From: Paramicrobacterium fandaimingii
GTDB taxonomy: Bacteria > Actinomycetota > Actinomycetes > Actinomycetales > Microbacteriaceae
Length of the DNA: 64,000 nucleotides
Reading direction: 5' to 3'
Assembly: GCF_011751745.2 (NCBI RefSeq)
Contig: NZ_CP061170.1
Span: forward strand, 2,294,001 to 2,358,000
Part shown: positions 1 to 9,048 of the stretch, piece by piece
Layout: every line of letters starts with the position of its first letter
Numbering within the stretch: the first letter of the stretch is position 1
Position numbers and translations under genes: made by a program
Notes under the pieces: model-generated
Told to the model about the DNA's origin: nothing
The model's input: only the letters and a program-made list of their open reading frames with translations
Database searches by the model: none

Positions 1-2391
1 CACTCGAGGAACCGATTTGAGAAGCGAGCGAAGATCGCGTGCCTCTTCTGGCCAGTCAACGAGCCCAATGCGCCATGTCTCAGCGAGCAACCCCGCGAGC
101 AGCTGCCCCGACGCCGACGCGTGCGCCTCATCGACGAGGCGCAAGTCGGACTCGAGCCGGTCGATGACCTGAGTGTTCGCGCCGAGCAGCGATCTGTCTG
201 TGGCAAGCGTGTGCTCGAGCGCTGACTGCCACCACGCGAGCTCGAGCTCGTCTGTCACCCGCTCGGCGGGAACGTGGCGGTTCGAGAGATCGGTGAGCAG
301 CGGCGTCAGGCCGGCCTCGCGAAGTTCGGTGATGAGCGTCGTGCGCTCCTGCAGGTTCTCCATCACGGTCGACTCGGCGGCGAGCCCAGACATCACGCGC
401 ACGAGCGACCGAATCGGAAGCGCGGCAAGACGATTGTTGTGATCGGTGCGCCCGAGCGGCACATCAAGCTCCGCCAGGTCGGCGAGCACCTTCTGATGGG
501 CGACATGCACATCGGCGATGCCGAGGGGCACCTCGGGTGAGATTCCGGCGTCGACGTAGCGCTGAAGCAGAATGCGCTGCTGCTGAATGCGGCGGAGGGA
601 TGCATTCATGTCGGCGATGTGCACACCGGGCCGCACGTATTCGCGCGCGAGCTTCTTGAGACGACGGCGGTTGCCGCTGGACATGCTCGATGCATCTCGA
701 CGGCTTCCCGTTGCCGCGATGAGTTCGGCAAGCGACCTGTCGAAGACGGCGGGAAGGAACTTGTCGAGCGTCTCGCGAATGTCAAGCATGAGCCGCAGGT
801 AGACTCCGAGCTCGTCGATGCTCTCGAACGGGCGCATGCGCGTCTGACCGATCAGCTCGTATGCCCTCTCGAGCAGACGCGGAAGGTCGATGTTGTTGAT
901 GCGCTTTGCCAGCTCGTGGGCCTGCTTCGCCTCGGGGGTCGTCTGGAAGTTCGCGCCGTACCACGGCGAGTCGTCCGGACCGTACTGAAACTCTCCGAGG
1001 GCGGCAGCCTGTGCGAGCGACTCGGCGACAGAAGCGCGCCCCGTCGACAGCTTCGCCAGCGACGCGTAGCCGAGCCGAGCCGTCGTCGACGGCGGTTTCG
1101 GCAGGTTCGACAGCGCCGTCAGAGCGCTCAGCATGTCAGAGACGGTGACACCGAGCGCCGGGTCTTTGTGGGCGAGCCCCGTGCGGTAGTCGAGAAGCAC
1201 CTTCCGCAGCCGAACAAGTGCGTCATCGATGTCGGAGACTTTCGGGCTCGTAGCCTTCTCGTTGCGCGAGATCGCCTGAACCACGTCACGACGCAGCGTC
1301 CGCGGGTGCGCCGCGAGGCCAGGCAGCCCGACTCCGTTAAGCCGATGACGGATGCCGTCGAGCGTCGACTTTCTGGGACTGACGACAAGCACGCGCTTAT
1401 GGCCCGATACCAGCGCTCCGAGCGCATTGACGATGGTCTGGGTGCCCCCGGTTCCGGGAAGCGTGGAGACGACGACCGACTGCCCCTCGGTGATCTGCGC
1501 GATCACGTTCTCCTGCTCGGCATCCGAATCGAGAAGCAGCGTGTCGGTCGAAGGGCTGCGCTCGTCAGAGCCGACGGCGTCGACAAGGCCGGTTCCTGAT
1601 TCGAGAAGCCGACGGGCGCTTGCATTGCCGGCGAGCGCGTCGAGCATCGGATGATCGAGCTCGTCGGCATCCCGTCGCATTGCAGCGCCAACGGCGCAGA
1701 ACGACGAGACGACAAGCCGCGGCTGAACGTTGAACCAGTCGAGGTGGCTCGTGAGCCCACGCAGGCTGTCGATAACGGGCTGCGGCTTGAAAACTCCCTC
1801 TGACATTGCGAGGGCTTCGAACGCCCGAGCATCCAAGTGAATGTCGAACTGATCCTCAAGCGCGCGGGCGAGTTCGGGGTTGAGCGTGATCGAACCGGTG
1901 AGCTTGAGCTCGTAGTCGTTGCCGTAGCGGCGAATCGCCACGGGGCGAAGCAGCACGGGAGCGCAGAAGTTCTTTCCGCCGTGTCGCCAATGGGCGAGCC
2001 CGACAGACAGGTGCACGGCCTCGAGCCCGCGAACGGTGCGCAGCTCGATACCCTTTGTCGTGATGAGGTCGGCGGCGACGCGAGCGGACCGCAGGGCGAC
2101 GTCGTCGCGAATCAGGTTCGACAGCAGCGTTGAGTTGCCCGTGATGAACTGCGGAAGACTTCCCGGGTGCGCTGCGCCCAACTCGATGCGGTACTCGCGC
2201 TCGTCATCGAAGTGCAGCAGGGGCGATACGCCGCCGATCTCAGAGAGGTCATCGCGCCAGCGTTGCCACTCGTCGTCTGCGACGTTTCCCATTTCGACCG
2301 TGGGATCCCCCATCGACATCTGCTGCGGTTGCGTCAGGTTCGGAGCAAGCTCAAGTGACGAGTTGCCGTCTGACACTGCTCTCTCACTCAT
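1..2391 (-). CDS. Helicase-like P-loop ATPase, partial at left edge
   Basis: The frame is open from the ATG at 2391 to the window edge (797 codons seen, no stop), so the C-terminus is missing. GGAGG sits 9 nt before the ATG. Near residues 309-319 the protein reads STLPGTGGTQT, which has the spacing of a superfamily 1 (Upf1-like) helicase P-loop, followed by a motif Ia-like stretch KRVLVVSPRKS about 15 residues later. The invariant Walker A lysine is replaced by Gly316. The first ~250 residues match no domain I recognise, and motifs II-VI lie in unseen sequence or are not evident. The class is inferred from the P-loop context only. It is the last gene of its strand before the histidine phosphatase gene, 271 bp upstream. 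Confidence 0.6.
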   Translation of the reverse strand, partial: MSERAVSDGNSSLELAPNLTQPQQMSMGDPTVEMGNVADDEWQRWRDDLSEIGGVSPLLHFDDEREYRIELGAAHPGSLPQFITGNSTLLSNLIRDDVALRSARVAADLITTKGIELRTVRGLEAVHLSVGLAHWRHGGKNFCAPVLLRPVAIRRYGNDYELKLTGSITLNPELARALEDQFDIHLDARAFEALAMSEGVFKPQPVIDSLRGLTSHLDWFNVQPRLVVSSFCAVGAAMRRDADELDHPMLDALAGNASARRLLESGTGLVDAVGSDERSPSTDTLLLDSDAEQENVIAQITEGQSVVVSTLPGTGGTQTIVNALGALVSGHKRVLVVSPRKSTLDGIRHRLNGVGLPGLAAHPRTLRRDVVQAISRNEKATSPKVSDIDDALVRLRKVLLDYRTGLAHKDPALGVTVSDMLSALTALSNLPKPPSTTARLGYASLAKLSTGRASVAESLAQAAALGEFQYGPDDSPWYGANFQTTPEAKQAHELAKRINNIDLPRLLERAYELIGQTRMRPFESIDELGVYLRLMLDIRETLDKFLPAVFDRSLAELIAATGSRRDASSMSSGNRRRLKKLAREYVRPGVHIADMNASLRRIQQQRILLQRYVDAGISPEVPLGIADVHVAHQKVLADLAELDVPLGRTDHNNRLAALPIRSLVRVMSGLAAESTVMENLQERTTLITELREAGLTPLLTDLSNRHVPAERVTDELELAWWQSALEHTLATDRSLLGANTQVIDRLESDLRLVDEAHASASGQLLAGLLAETWRIGLVDWPEEARDLRSLLKSVPRV

Positions 2392-2662
2392 TCTGTCACG
2401 CCTCCACACACCGCCACACTAAGTGCAGCAACGCGAAATACCGGTAATGTCGGCGAGTTTCGCGCAGTTTTGTGCAGAGTGGCAGCCGCGTCGAGCGGTT
2501 TGCGGCCGACCGTGTCCCGCAGATGGGTGACACAGCTGGTGGACTCTGCCAAACCGACGGACATGTCGCCACGTCGCATCAGCGTGCTCGACGCCTCTGA
2601 CGTCGCACAATGCTCTGGCTGCGGGGCCGCCGCTGCGGCATCCGACCCGCGTCTGACGACGG

Positions 2663-3322
2663 TCAGCGCACGCGTGCGGCCGTTCCTCCAGGACCGCCGC
2701 TGATGCCGACGTCGAGGTTGTCGCCACCGAGCGGAGCACTGTGCCACTCGACGAGCGACCAATGGCGCGGCGTGCCGTCCATGACGATCATTCCGGTGTT
2801 GTGCAGCGGGTTCTCTGAGGCAAACTGCTGTGTTGCCCGCGTGCGGGCGGCAGCCCAGACCCGAAGCACTTGCCCGTGGGCGACGATCGCAACGGTCTTC
2901 TCGCCAAGCGTGGCCGCTTCGTCGACAACCGCGTCAAAGCGGTCGAAGACGCTGTGGCCGTTCTCTCCTCCGGGAACGCATTCGTCAAGCTCGCCGTCCA
3001 CCCAGGCGAATGACGCCCGGTGGTATTCCATGACGGCATCCCAGTCGTTGCGCATCTCGAGGTCGCCCGCGTCGATTTCGCGGATGCCGTCGCGCACGGC
3101 GAGCGGCGCGTCGAGGCTCTCGACGAGAGGTGTCGCCGTCAGCTGCGCGCGGAGCTGCGTCGATGCGAAGACGGCGTCGATCGACTCCCGCTCAAGCGCC
3201 CGCGGGATCGCGGCGGCCTGCGCGAGCCCAAGCTCCGTCAGACCCGGTCCCGGAACCGCGGTGTCGAGACGCCCTGCGACGTTCGAGGGGGTCTGCCCGT
3301 GACGGATCAGCAGCAATCTCAT
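2663..3322 (-). CDS. Histidine phosphatase (phosphoglycerate mutase-like) family protein
   Basis: 219 residues starting MRLLLIRHGQTPSN. The RHG motif at residues 7-9 carries the phospho-accepting histidine of the histidine phosphatase superfamily, and a second catalytic His lies in IVAHGQVLR in the C-terminal half. Length and layout fit the broad-specificity phosphatase branch rather than the glycolytic mutase, which is encoded separately at 32814-33563. The substrate cannot be read from sequence. It lies just downstream of tRNA-Arg on the same strand. The 271 bp between it and the edge gene show nothing I can name. Confidence 0.85.
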   Translation of the reverse strand: MRLLLIRHGQTPSNVAGRLDTAVPGPGLTELGLAQAAAIPRALERESIDAVFASTQLRAQLTATPLVESLDAPLAVRDGIREIDAGDLEMRNDWDAVMEYHRASFAWVDGELDECVPGGENGHSVFDRFDAVVDEAATLGEKTVAIVAHGQVLRVWAAARTRATQQFASENPLHNTGMIVMDGTPRHWSLVEWHSAPLGGDNLDVGISGGPGGTAARVR

Positions 3323-3404
3323 AGGGCACTCCTCGCAGGCTCACGGTCTTCATCGATCTTATCCGGGAGCGTCTGAAGAACCAGTGGATGACCACGTGCA
3401 ACGG

Positions 3405-3476
3405 TGCCCCTGGAGGGACTCGAACCCCCAACCGTTTGCTTAGGACGCAACTGCTCTTCCATTGAGCTACAGAGGC
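3405..3476 (-). tRNA. tRNA-Arg (anticodon CCT)
   Basis: The minus strand folds into a cloverleaf: acceptor GCCTCTG/CAGGGGC, D arm GCTC/GAGC, anticodon loop GTCCTAA (anticodon CCT) and a TTCGAGT T-loop. CCA is not fully encoded. It would decode AGG, a rare arginine codon in such GC-rich genomes. Confidence 0.95.
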
Positions 3477-3507
3477 AAACCTTCGACAGTCTAACGTGTT
3501 CCGCACC

Positions 3508-4011
3508 TCACGCGGCGACGGCCTGAGCGAGGTACTGCTCCCACTGGGGAGCCGCTCCCTCCGCTCCGCGCACAGCCCATCCTGGGCCATACGGCATGCG
3601 CGGGGTGATGCGCAGCTGCCAGCCCATCTCGGCCGGCGTGCGATTGCCCTTCATGCTGTTGCACCCGAGGCAGCACGCGACGAGGTTCTGCCAGCTGTCT
3701 TCTCCCCCGCGCGAGCGCGGGATCACGTGATCGATCGTCGTCGCGCTCGACCCGCAGTACCCGCAGCGGTGCAGGTCTCGCTTGAGCACTCCGCGCCTGG
3801 TGACGGGGACCCGACGCGAATACGGCACTTTGACGTAGCGCGTCAACACGATGACGCTCGGTCGGTCATACCGAACAGAGACTCCCCACACGGGGTCGTC
3901 CTCGACGATCTCGACAACAGCAGCCTTCCCGCAAATGACGAGTGCGAGTGCCCTGCGAAACGAGACGACGGCGAGCGGCTCGAATCCTGCGTTCAGTACC
4001 AATGTGCGCAT
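3508..4011 (-). CDS. HNH endonuclease family protein
   Basis: 167 residues from ATG 4011, with AGAGGA about 7 nt upstream; a longer in-frame start at 4134 has no support. The C-terminal half has the zinc-stabilised HNH layout: CGYC (Cys83/Cys86), TTIDHVIPRSRGG with Asp94-His95, WQNL with Asn109, and CLGCN (Cys114/Cys117). The N-terminal ~65 residues (MRTLVLNAGFEPL...) are typical of the actinobacterial McrA-like HNH family found beside housekeeping genes. A nuclease function is inferred; no restriction-modification partner is nearby. An intrinsic terminator lies 83 bp before the start codon (see 4094-4122). Confidence 0.85.
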   Translation of the reverse strand: MRTLVLNAGFEPLAVVSFRRALALVICGKAAVVEIVEDDPVWGVSVRYDRPSVIVLTRYVKVPYSRRVPVTRRGVLKRDLHRCGYCGSSATTIDHVIPRSRGGEDSWQNLVACCLGCNSMKGNRTPAEMGWQLRITPRMPYGPGWAVRGAEGAAPQWEQYLAQAVAA

Positions 4012-4093
4012 TGCGCTTCCTCTCGAATGGCCGTGACGGCTTCCCGGTAATTCGACACGTGAACAGCTCCTGCGTGGTGGGGCCGGAAACAGA

Positions 4094-4122
4094 AAAGGCA
4101 CCGCCCTGTGGGCAGTGCCTTT
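4094..4122 (-). terminator. Intrinsic terminator or attenuator upstream of the HNH gene
   Basis: AAAGGCAC-c-GCCC-tgt-GGGC-a-GTGCCTTT is a 12-pair stem with one mismatch. On the minus strand it is followed by TTTTCTGTTT, as expected of a rho-independent terminator. It sits between a possible promoter and small reading frame (see 4123-4260) and the HNH start, so it may attenuate readthrough. Confidence 0.75.
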
Positions 4123-4260
4123 CGTCAGCCGCAACGCGGCTTATCTCTCCGACAGGGCGGCGAGCGGGAAAGTCTCGTATGTCCATGGAGGGGACACCGG
4201 GTATTCCGCTCATCGCTTCTCTCACCTCCAGTGAGTTGTCTGAGCCTTAGATTAACCCAC
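4123..4260 (-). promoter_or_regulatory. Candidate leader: promoter-like hexamer and small reading frame before the terminator
   Basis: This fills most of the 324-bp gap between the HNH and NlpC/P60 genes. Minus strand: TAATCT (TAnnnT-type -10) near 4252, then GGAGG and an ATG at 4213 opening a frame MSGIPGVPSMDIRD... that runs through the terminator stem at 4094-4122. Such an arrangement would suit translational attenuation of the HNH gene. The distal part of the frame overlaps the HNH gene and is probably not meaningful. No family is recognised. Confidence 0.35.
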
Positions 4261-4268
4261 GAACGATA

Positions 4269-4286
4269 CGCCCGGGTAACCGGGCG
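4269..4286 (-). terminator. Stem-loop downstream of the NlpC/P60 gene
   Basis: CGCCCGG-GTAA-CCGGGCG is a perfect 7-bp stem with a tetraloop, 50 bp after the NlpC/P60 stop codon. There is no T-run, so it is a terminator of the GC-only type or an RNA-stabilising hairpin. Confidence 0.5.
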
Positions 4287-4335
4287 CGCCGTTCGCATGT
4301 TCGCTGGCCGGAAATTTACCCGGCGTTCATTGCTC

Positions 4336-5244
4336 TCAGATGCGCACGATCGAGTAGTTGCTCGTCCAGAGCGGGCGGATGCTGACGTGTCCACCGGGCT
4401 TCGGCGCATCGAGGATCATGCCGTTGCCCGCGTAGAAGCCGTCGTGTCCGCTCATGATCACGAGGTCGCCCGGCTGCGCTTGAGAGACCGGAATGTGCGT
4501 TCCTGCCGCGGCCTGGCCCGACACACCGTGCGGGAGGGAGATGCCGTACTGCCCGAAGACGTACATGACGAACCCGGAGCAATCGAAGCCCGCGGGGGTG
4601 GCACCGCCGTAGACGTACGGTGTACCGATGTACTGTTTCGCCGTGTTGAAGACCGCGGAGAGACTGTAGGGAGTCGTGGGAGGGGCGACGGGCGACGTGC
4701 TTGTCTCGGAGCCAGCACCGTTCGATGACTGGCGGTTGGCCGCTTGCTCTTCAGCGCGCTTCGCCGCTTCAGCCGCGGCCTTCTCTGCCGCCGCCGCGGC
4801 GAGTTCGTTCTGCGACGTGGCCGAGTAGGTGTCACGGGCGACCGAGGCGATGCTCGCTTCGGTACTCACGCTGAGGGACTGCGCACCTGCCGTGCGATCC
4901 TGATGCTCAAACAGCGGAGCAGCCTGGCTGGCGGGCGCAAAAGTTCCGGGAAGCGCGAATGCCGCACACAGACCGGGAACGACGATCATCATCACGAGAG
5001 TTGAGCGCCAGCGCTTCCACCGCGACGGTCGCTCGGCTGACGCGGCCGTTGCGGGCGCGGTGCGCGCGGACGGGCGGCCTGTCGCAGACGACGCGGAACG
5101 CGCCGTCAATCTCGCCGCGACAGACGGGTCAGCGACGACATCGTTCGACCGTTTCGCCTGGGCCGCGCGGCGCTCTCGGCGCGTTGCTGGACGTTCAGAA
5201 GGGAAAGGAGCAGAGTCAGACTCGGCGGGAGTGGATAGGGCCAC
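4336..5244 (-). CDS. Secreted NlpC/P60 peptidoglycan endopeptidase
   Basis: 302 residues from a GTG start with GGAGG 5 nt upstream. A basic cytoplasmic segment (residues 20-80) precedes one membrane/signal segment (about 83-101). An Ala/Glu-rich coiled-coil-like stretch (145-175) follows, then a Ser/Thr/Pro linker and a C-terminal NlpC/P60 domain (about 195-302). Catalytic Cys222 lies in FDCSGFVMY and His267 in MSGHDGFYAG. The family cleaves peptide stems of peptidoglycan outside the membrane (established for RipA-type enzymes). The 198-bp upstream region was checked for a c-di-AMP riboswitch, common before such genes, without a match. Confidence 0.9.
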   Translation of the reverse strand: MALSTPAESDSAPFPSERPATRRERRAAQAKRSNDVVADPSVAARLTARSASSATGRPSARTAPATAASAERPSRWKRWRSTLVMMIVVPGLCAAFALPGTFAPASQAAPLFEHQDRTAGAQSLSVSTEASIASVARDTYSATSQNELAAAAAEKAAAEAAKRAEEQAANRQSSNGAGSETSTSPVAPPTTPYSLSAVFNTAKQYIGTPYVYGGATPAGFDCSGFVMYVFGQYGISLPHGVSGQAAAGTHIPVSQAQPGDLVIMSGHDGFYAGNGMILDAPKPGGHVSIRPLWTSNYSIVRI

Positions 5245-5442
5245 GGGTTCCTCCGGCGCCCTTTCAGCTCACGCTGACTCGTCCACGCACAGTCATCTCG
5301 GGTTTCGTCATCGGGGACGAGTTCTGCAGGGCGCCCGATGCCGTTCCTGAAGTTTCACGCCTCAGGACGTACCGAGGCTACGGCATCCACCCACCGTTTG
5401 TCACGTTTTGGCAACGTTTTTCGGAGAATGTGTCGCACCGCG

Positions 5443-6141
5443 CTATGCAGGGTTCGTCACATAGATGTGGGTGGCGAGTTCAGACGGAAGTTCGATTCCC
5501 TCGTCGAATCCGTCGATCGTGACGACGACATACGAGCCGTTCTTCGAGAACTCGCCTGCATTGCCCGGAACGACACCCGCCTGCTTGAGCTGAGCGAGGA
5601 GCTCGGGCTCGAACTGCGCAGGCTCTGCCAGACGGCGGATGCTGGCACGGCGCGGCTCATCGGTTTCGCGCACGAGCGCCACAAGATTGACAACGCCGTG
5701 GGAGAAGGCAATGCTCGGACTCTCACCGAACTCATCGAGCCCGGGTATCGGGGTTCCATACGGGGACTCGGTCGGATGATTCAGCATGTCGAGAAGCTTG
5801 CGCTCGACCTGCTCGCTCATCACGTGCTCCCACCGACATGCCTCTTCGTGCACGTACTCCCACTCGAGCCCGATCACATCGTTCAGTAGCCGCTCGGCAA
5901 GCCTGTGCTTGCGCATCACATGAACGGCCTTCAGACGACCGCTCTCTGTCAGCTCGAGGTGACGGTCATCAGAGACGACGATGAGCCCGTCGCGTTCCAT
6001 GCGCCCGACAGTCTGGGACACCGTCGGCCCAGAATGCCCCAGACGCTCCGAAATGCGCGCGCGCAGAGGAACGATTCCCTCTTCTTCAAGTTCGAGAACC
6101 GTGCGGAGATACATCTCGGTCGTATCAATAAGGTCGGTCAT
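5443..6141 (-). CDS. DtxR/IdeR family metal-dependent repressor
   Basis: 232 residues. The ATG at 6141 gives the canonical start MTDLIDTTEMYLRT, with GGGAGG 5 nt upstream. Domains are an N-terminal winged helix (1-73), a dimerisation/metal domain (74-140) and a C-terminal SH3-like domain (about 150-232). All DtxR metal ligands are present with DtxR numbering: Met10, Cys102, Glu105 and His106 (primary site); His79, Glu83 and His98 (ancillary site). The Cys102 ligand points to the iron-sensing DtxR/IdeR branch rather than manganese-sensing MntR. A candidate target site lies at 29411-29429. Confidence 0.93.
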   Translation of the reverse strand: MTDLIDTTEMYLRTVLELEEEGIVPLRARISERLGHSGPTVSQTVGRMERDGLIVVSDDRHLELTESGRLKAVHVMRKHRLAERLLNDVIGLEWEYVHEEACRWEHVMSEQVERKLLDMLNHPTESPYGTPIPGLDEFGESPSIAFSHGVVNLVALVRETDEPRRASIRRLAEPAQFEPELLAQLKQAGVVPGNAGEFSKNGSYVVVTIDGFDEGIELPSELATHIYVTNPA

Positions 6142-6241
6142 CAATGCCTCCCCCGGCAATGCTCACTAATGCACTAAGCCTATCGGGAATCAGCCTGAGT
6201 CTTGAACTCGTCAAAAAAACCTCGCTGTGTCGCGGCGCGCA

Positions 6242-7366
<1,125 letters not shown>

Positions 7367-7371
7367 GGGCT

Positions 7372-7445
7372 CGCCCCGACGCGGGCCACTTTCTGCGGTT
7401 ACGCCCTCGTTGGAAGCACCAGAAGTGGCACACGTTGTCGGGGCG
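7372..7445 (+). terminator. Long imperfect hairpin between the serC and DUF3027 stop codons
   Basis: The outer arms CGCCCCGAC (7372-7380) and GTCGGGGCG (7437-7445) pair perfectly. Inside them CCACTT-CTG pairs with CAG-AGTGG. It lies between convergent genes and probably ends both transcripts, though there is no clear T-run. Confidence 0.5.
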
Positions 7446-7472
7446 GCGTCGGGGCGGCGTTTCGCTCAGCAG

Positions 7473-8255
7473 TCAGCCGCGACGTCGGCCGCGGGAACGC
7501 CGGCGCCCGCGGGAGCCACCCCGGCGTGAGCCACGACGGCCTTCGCCGCCCGGGCCCTTCTCGCCGTCTGAGTCGTCGTCCGCGGAGTCATCGCCCTCGG
7601 CATCCTCATCGTCATCGGAGTCGTCTGCGTCGTCATCGGAGTTCTCGTCCTCAGAGTCCTCGTCCTCAGAGTCGTCGCCTGAATCGGCCCCGGCGACGTC
7701 GCCCGGATGATCGAACTCGTCGACGTCGACGCCATCGACGTCGCCCGCGTGCAGATGCCGCCGTGCTTCGCCGTCGTCATCGTCATCATCGGAATCGTCT
7801 TCGTCTGCGTCGTCTGACTCGGCCGCGTCATCTGCCTCGGCCGCTTCCCGAGCGGCTTCCTCCTGCTGCGCGCGGTATTCGGCAAGTCGCTCAGACCACG
7901 GCACCCAGTCGGGCGCGAGCAGCGCCGAATCGCCCGGCATGAGCTCGGACTCCAGAACGGTGGGCTCGCCGTCGTCGACGCGTGCGAGTGTCACCGTCCA
8001 GAACCAGCCGGGGTAGCCGTCAAGCCTGTTCTCGAACAGCAGTGACACTGCGTTGTCGTCTTCGACGGAATGCCCGACGAAGGCGCCGACCGAATCGTCG
8101 TCTGTCACGTCACGCAGAGCGCGGCGCGCGAAATCGACGGAGTCGAGCAACACGGGATCTGCCTCGCGCTGTAGTGCAGCCGCGGCATCCTGCTCTGTCG
8201 CCGTGGGCTCGCTCGCGGCGGCGTCTGGTGTGATCTCTTCGCTGGATTCAGGCAT
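7473..8255 (-). CDS. DUF3027 family protein with acidic and RG-rich tails
   Basis: 260 residues from ATG 8255, overlapping the end of the cold-shock gene by 8 bp, so the two are probably translationally coupled. Residues about 30-130 carry the actinobacterial DUF3027 core (DGYPGWFWTVTLAR, PGDSALLAPDWVPWSERL). After an Ala/Glu linker comes a run of about 90 mostly Asp/Glu/Ser residues and then a C-terminal Gly/Arg-rich tail (GSRRGGSRGRRRSRGRRRG), a composition often seen in RNA- or nucleic-acid-binding proteins. Pairing with a cold-shock protein supports a nucleic-acid-related role (inference). The family function is unknown. Confidence 0.85.
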   Translation of the reverse strand: MPESSEEITPDAAASEPTATEQDAAAALQREADPVLLDSVDFARRALRDVTDDDSVGAFVGHSVEDDNAVSLLFENRLDGYPGWFWTVTLARVDDGEPTVLESELMPGDSALLAPDWVPWSERLAEYRAQQEEAAREAAEADDAAESDDADEDDSDDDDDDGEARRHLHAGDVDGVDVDEFDHPGDVAGADSGDDSEDEDSEDENSDDDADDSDDDEDAEGDDSADDDSDGEKGPGGEGRRGSRRGGSRGRRRSRGRRRG

Positions 8256-8631
8256 CAAGTTCGTCCGCTACGCGGCGCAGAACCGCCGCGACCTTTCGTG
8301 AATGTGCGTTATCGGGGTAGCGACCCTTGCGAAGGGTTCCGCTGACGCCGTCGAGAATCTTCATGAGGTCTTCGACGATCACCACCATGTCATCGGCGGG
8401 CTTGCGGTTCATGCGAACCACACTGTGAGGCTGGTCGAGCAGCCGAACCGACAGCGCCTGCGCGCCTCTCTTTCCCTGCGCGACGCCGAACTCGAGACGG
8501 GTTCCTGCCCGCAGGCTCGTGACATCGTCGGGAAGTGCCGACGCGTGCAAGAAGACCTGCTCGCCGTCTTCACTCGTGATGAAGCCGAAACCCTTGTCTT
8601 CGTCGTAGAACTTGACCTTGCCGGTGGGCAT
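8248..8631 (-). CDS. Cold-shock domain protein with C-terminal extension
   Basis: 127 residues. The ATG at 8631 gives MPTGKVKFYDEDKGFGFI, with GAGG 5 nt upstream. Residues 1-65 form a cold-shock OB-fold with the RNP1-like motif KGFGFI and the RNP2-like motif QVFLHAS. Classical CspA proteins are about 67 residues; this one has about 60 extra residues (GRYPDNAHSRKVAAVLRRVADELDA at the end), predicted helical. The family binds single-stranded RNA and DNA. The gene leads a two-gene unit with the DUF3027 gene. Confidence 0.9.
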   Translation of the reverse strand: MPTGKVKFYDEDKGFGFITSEDGEQVFLHASALPDDVTSLRAGTRLEFGVAQGKRGAQALSVRLLDQPHSVVRMNRKPADDMVVIVEDLMKILDGVSGTLRKGRYPDNAHSRKVAAVLRRVADELDA

Positions 8632-8765
8632 GGAAACCTCACTGTGGAACGAGACGCTGCATGCGCCTGATGTGCACCAACGGATCATCACCGTCGGCGA
8701 GCAGGAGAACCCCGCTCCTCTCTATCGTATTCGCTGAAGGGGCTTGGTGGCTTATCCTGGGGAGC

Positions 8766-9035
8766 GTGGCTCCAAACCCTTCCGAAACCTCGACAAGCAC
8801 CATCCAACGCGTTCTCGCATATGCCCTGCTCGGCGTCGTGATCATTTCGGTCGGCAGTTTCTTCGCGATCATGATCGGCACGTGGACCGGCATGAGCCAG
8901 GCGGACTTCGGTACGGGCTTGTGGCCCGTCGTTGCCATGACGCCGTACATCGGACTTCCTTTGGCGATGCTCGTGCTCATCGCCCTGCTGATCGCGGGAG
9001 CGATCGGCCGCAGTCGAGCGGCGCGCGGGCAATGA
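8766..9035 (+). CDS. Small two-helix membrane protein of unknown function
   Basis: 89 residues from GTG 8766, with a weak GGGGAG 3-4 nt upstream; longer in-frame starts would run into the divergent cold-shock promoter region. Two hydrophobic segments, about residues 14-38 (VLAYALLGVVIISVG) and 52-80 (IGLPLAMLVLIALLIAGAIG), predict an inner-membrane protein. It ends in a basic tail. It precedes the helicase-associated gene by 13 nt and may share its transcript. No domain is recognised. Confidence 0.7.
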   Translation: MAPNPSETSTSTIQRVLAYALLGVVIISVGSFFAIMIGTWTGMSQADFGTGLWPVVAMTPYIGLPLAMLVLIALLIAGAIGRSRAARGQ

Positions 9036-9048
9036 CCGAGGCTCGTAC

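Noticed and set aside
5245..5442. c-di-AMP (ydaO) riboswitch upstream of the NlpC/P60 gene
   Set aside because: Expected by context, but the conserved GGGGUGAAUC and CCGAAUCCGUCAGCUAACC-type blocks are not present on the minus strand.
7526..7942. Arg/Pro/His-rich plus-strand frame opposite the DUF3027 acidic tail
   Set aside because: It is the complement of Asp/Glu-rich codons; the composition is an artefact of the other strand.
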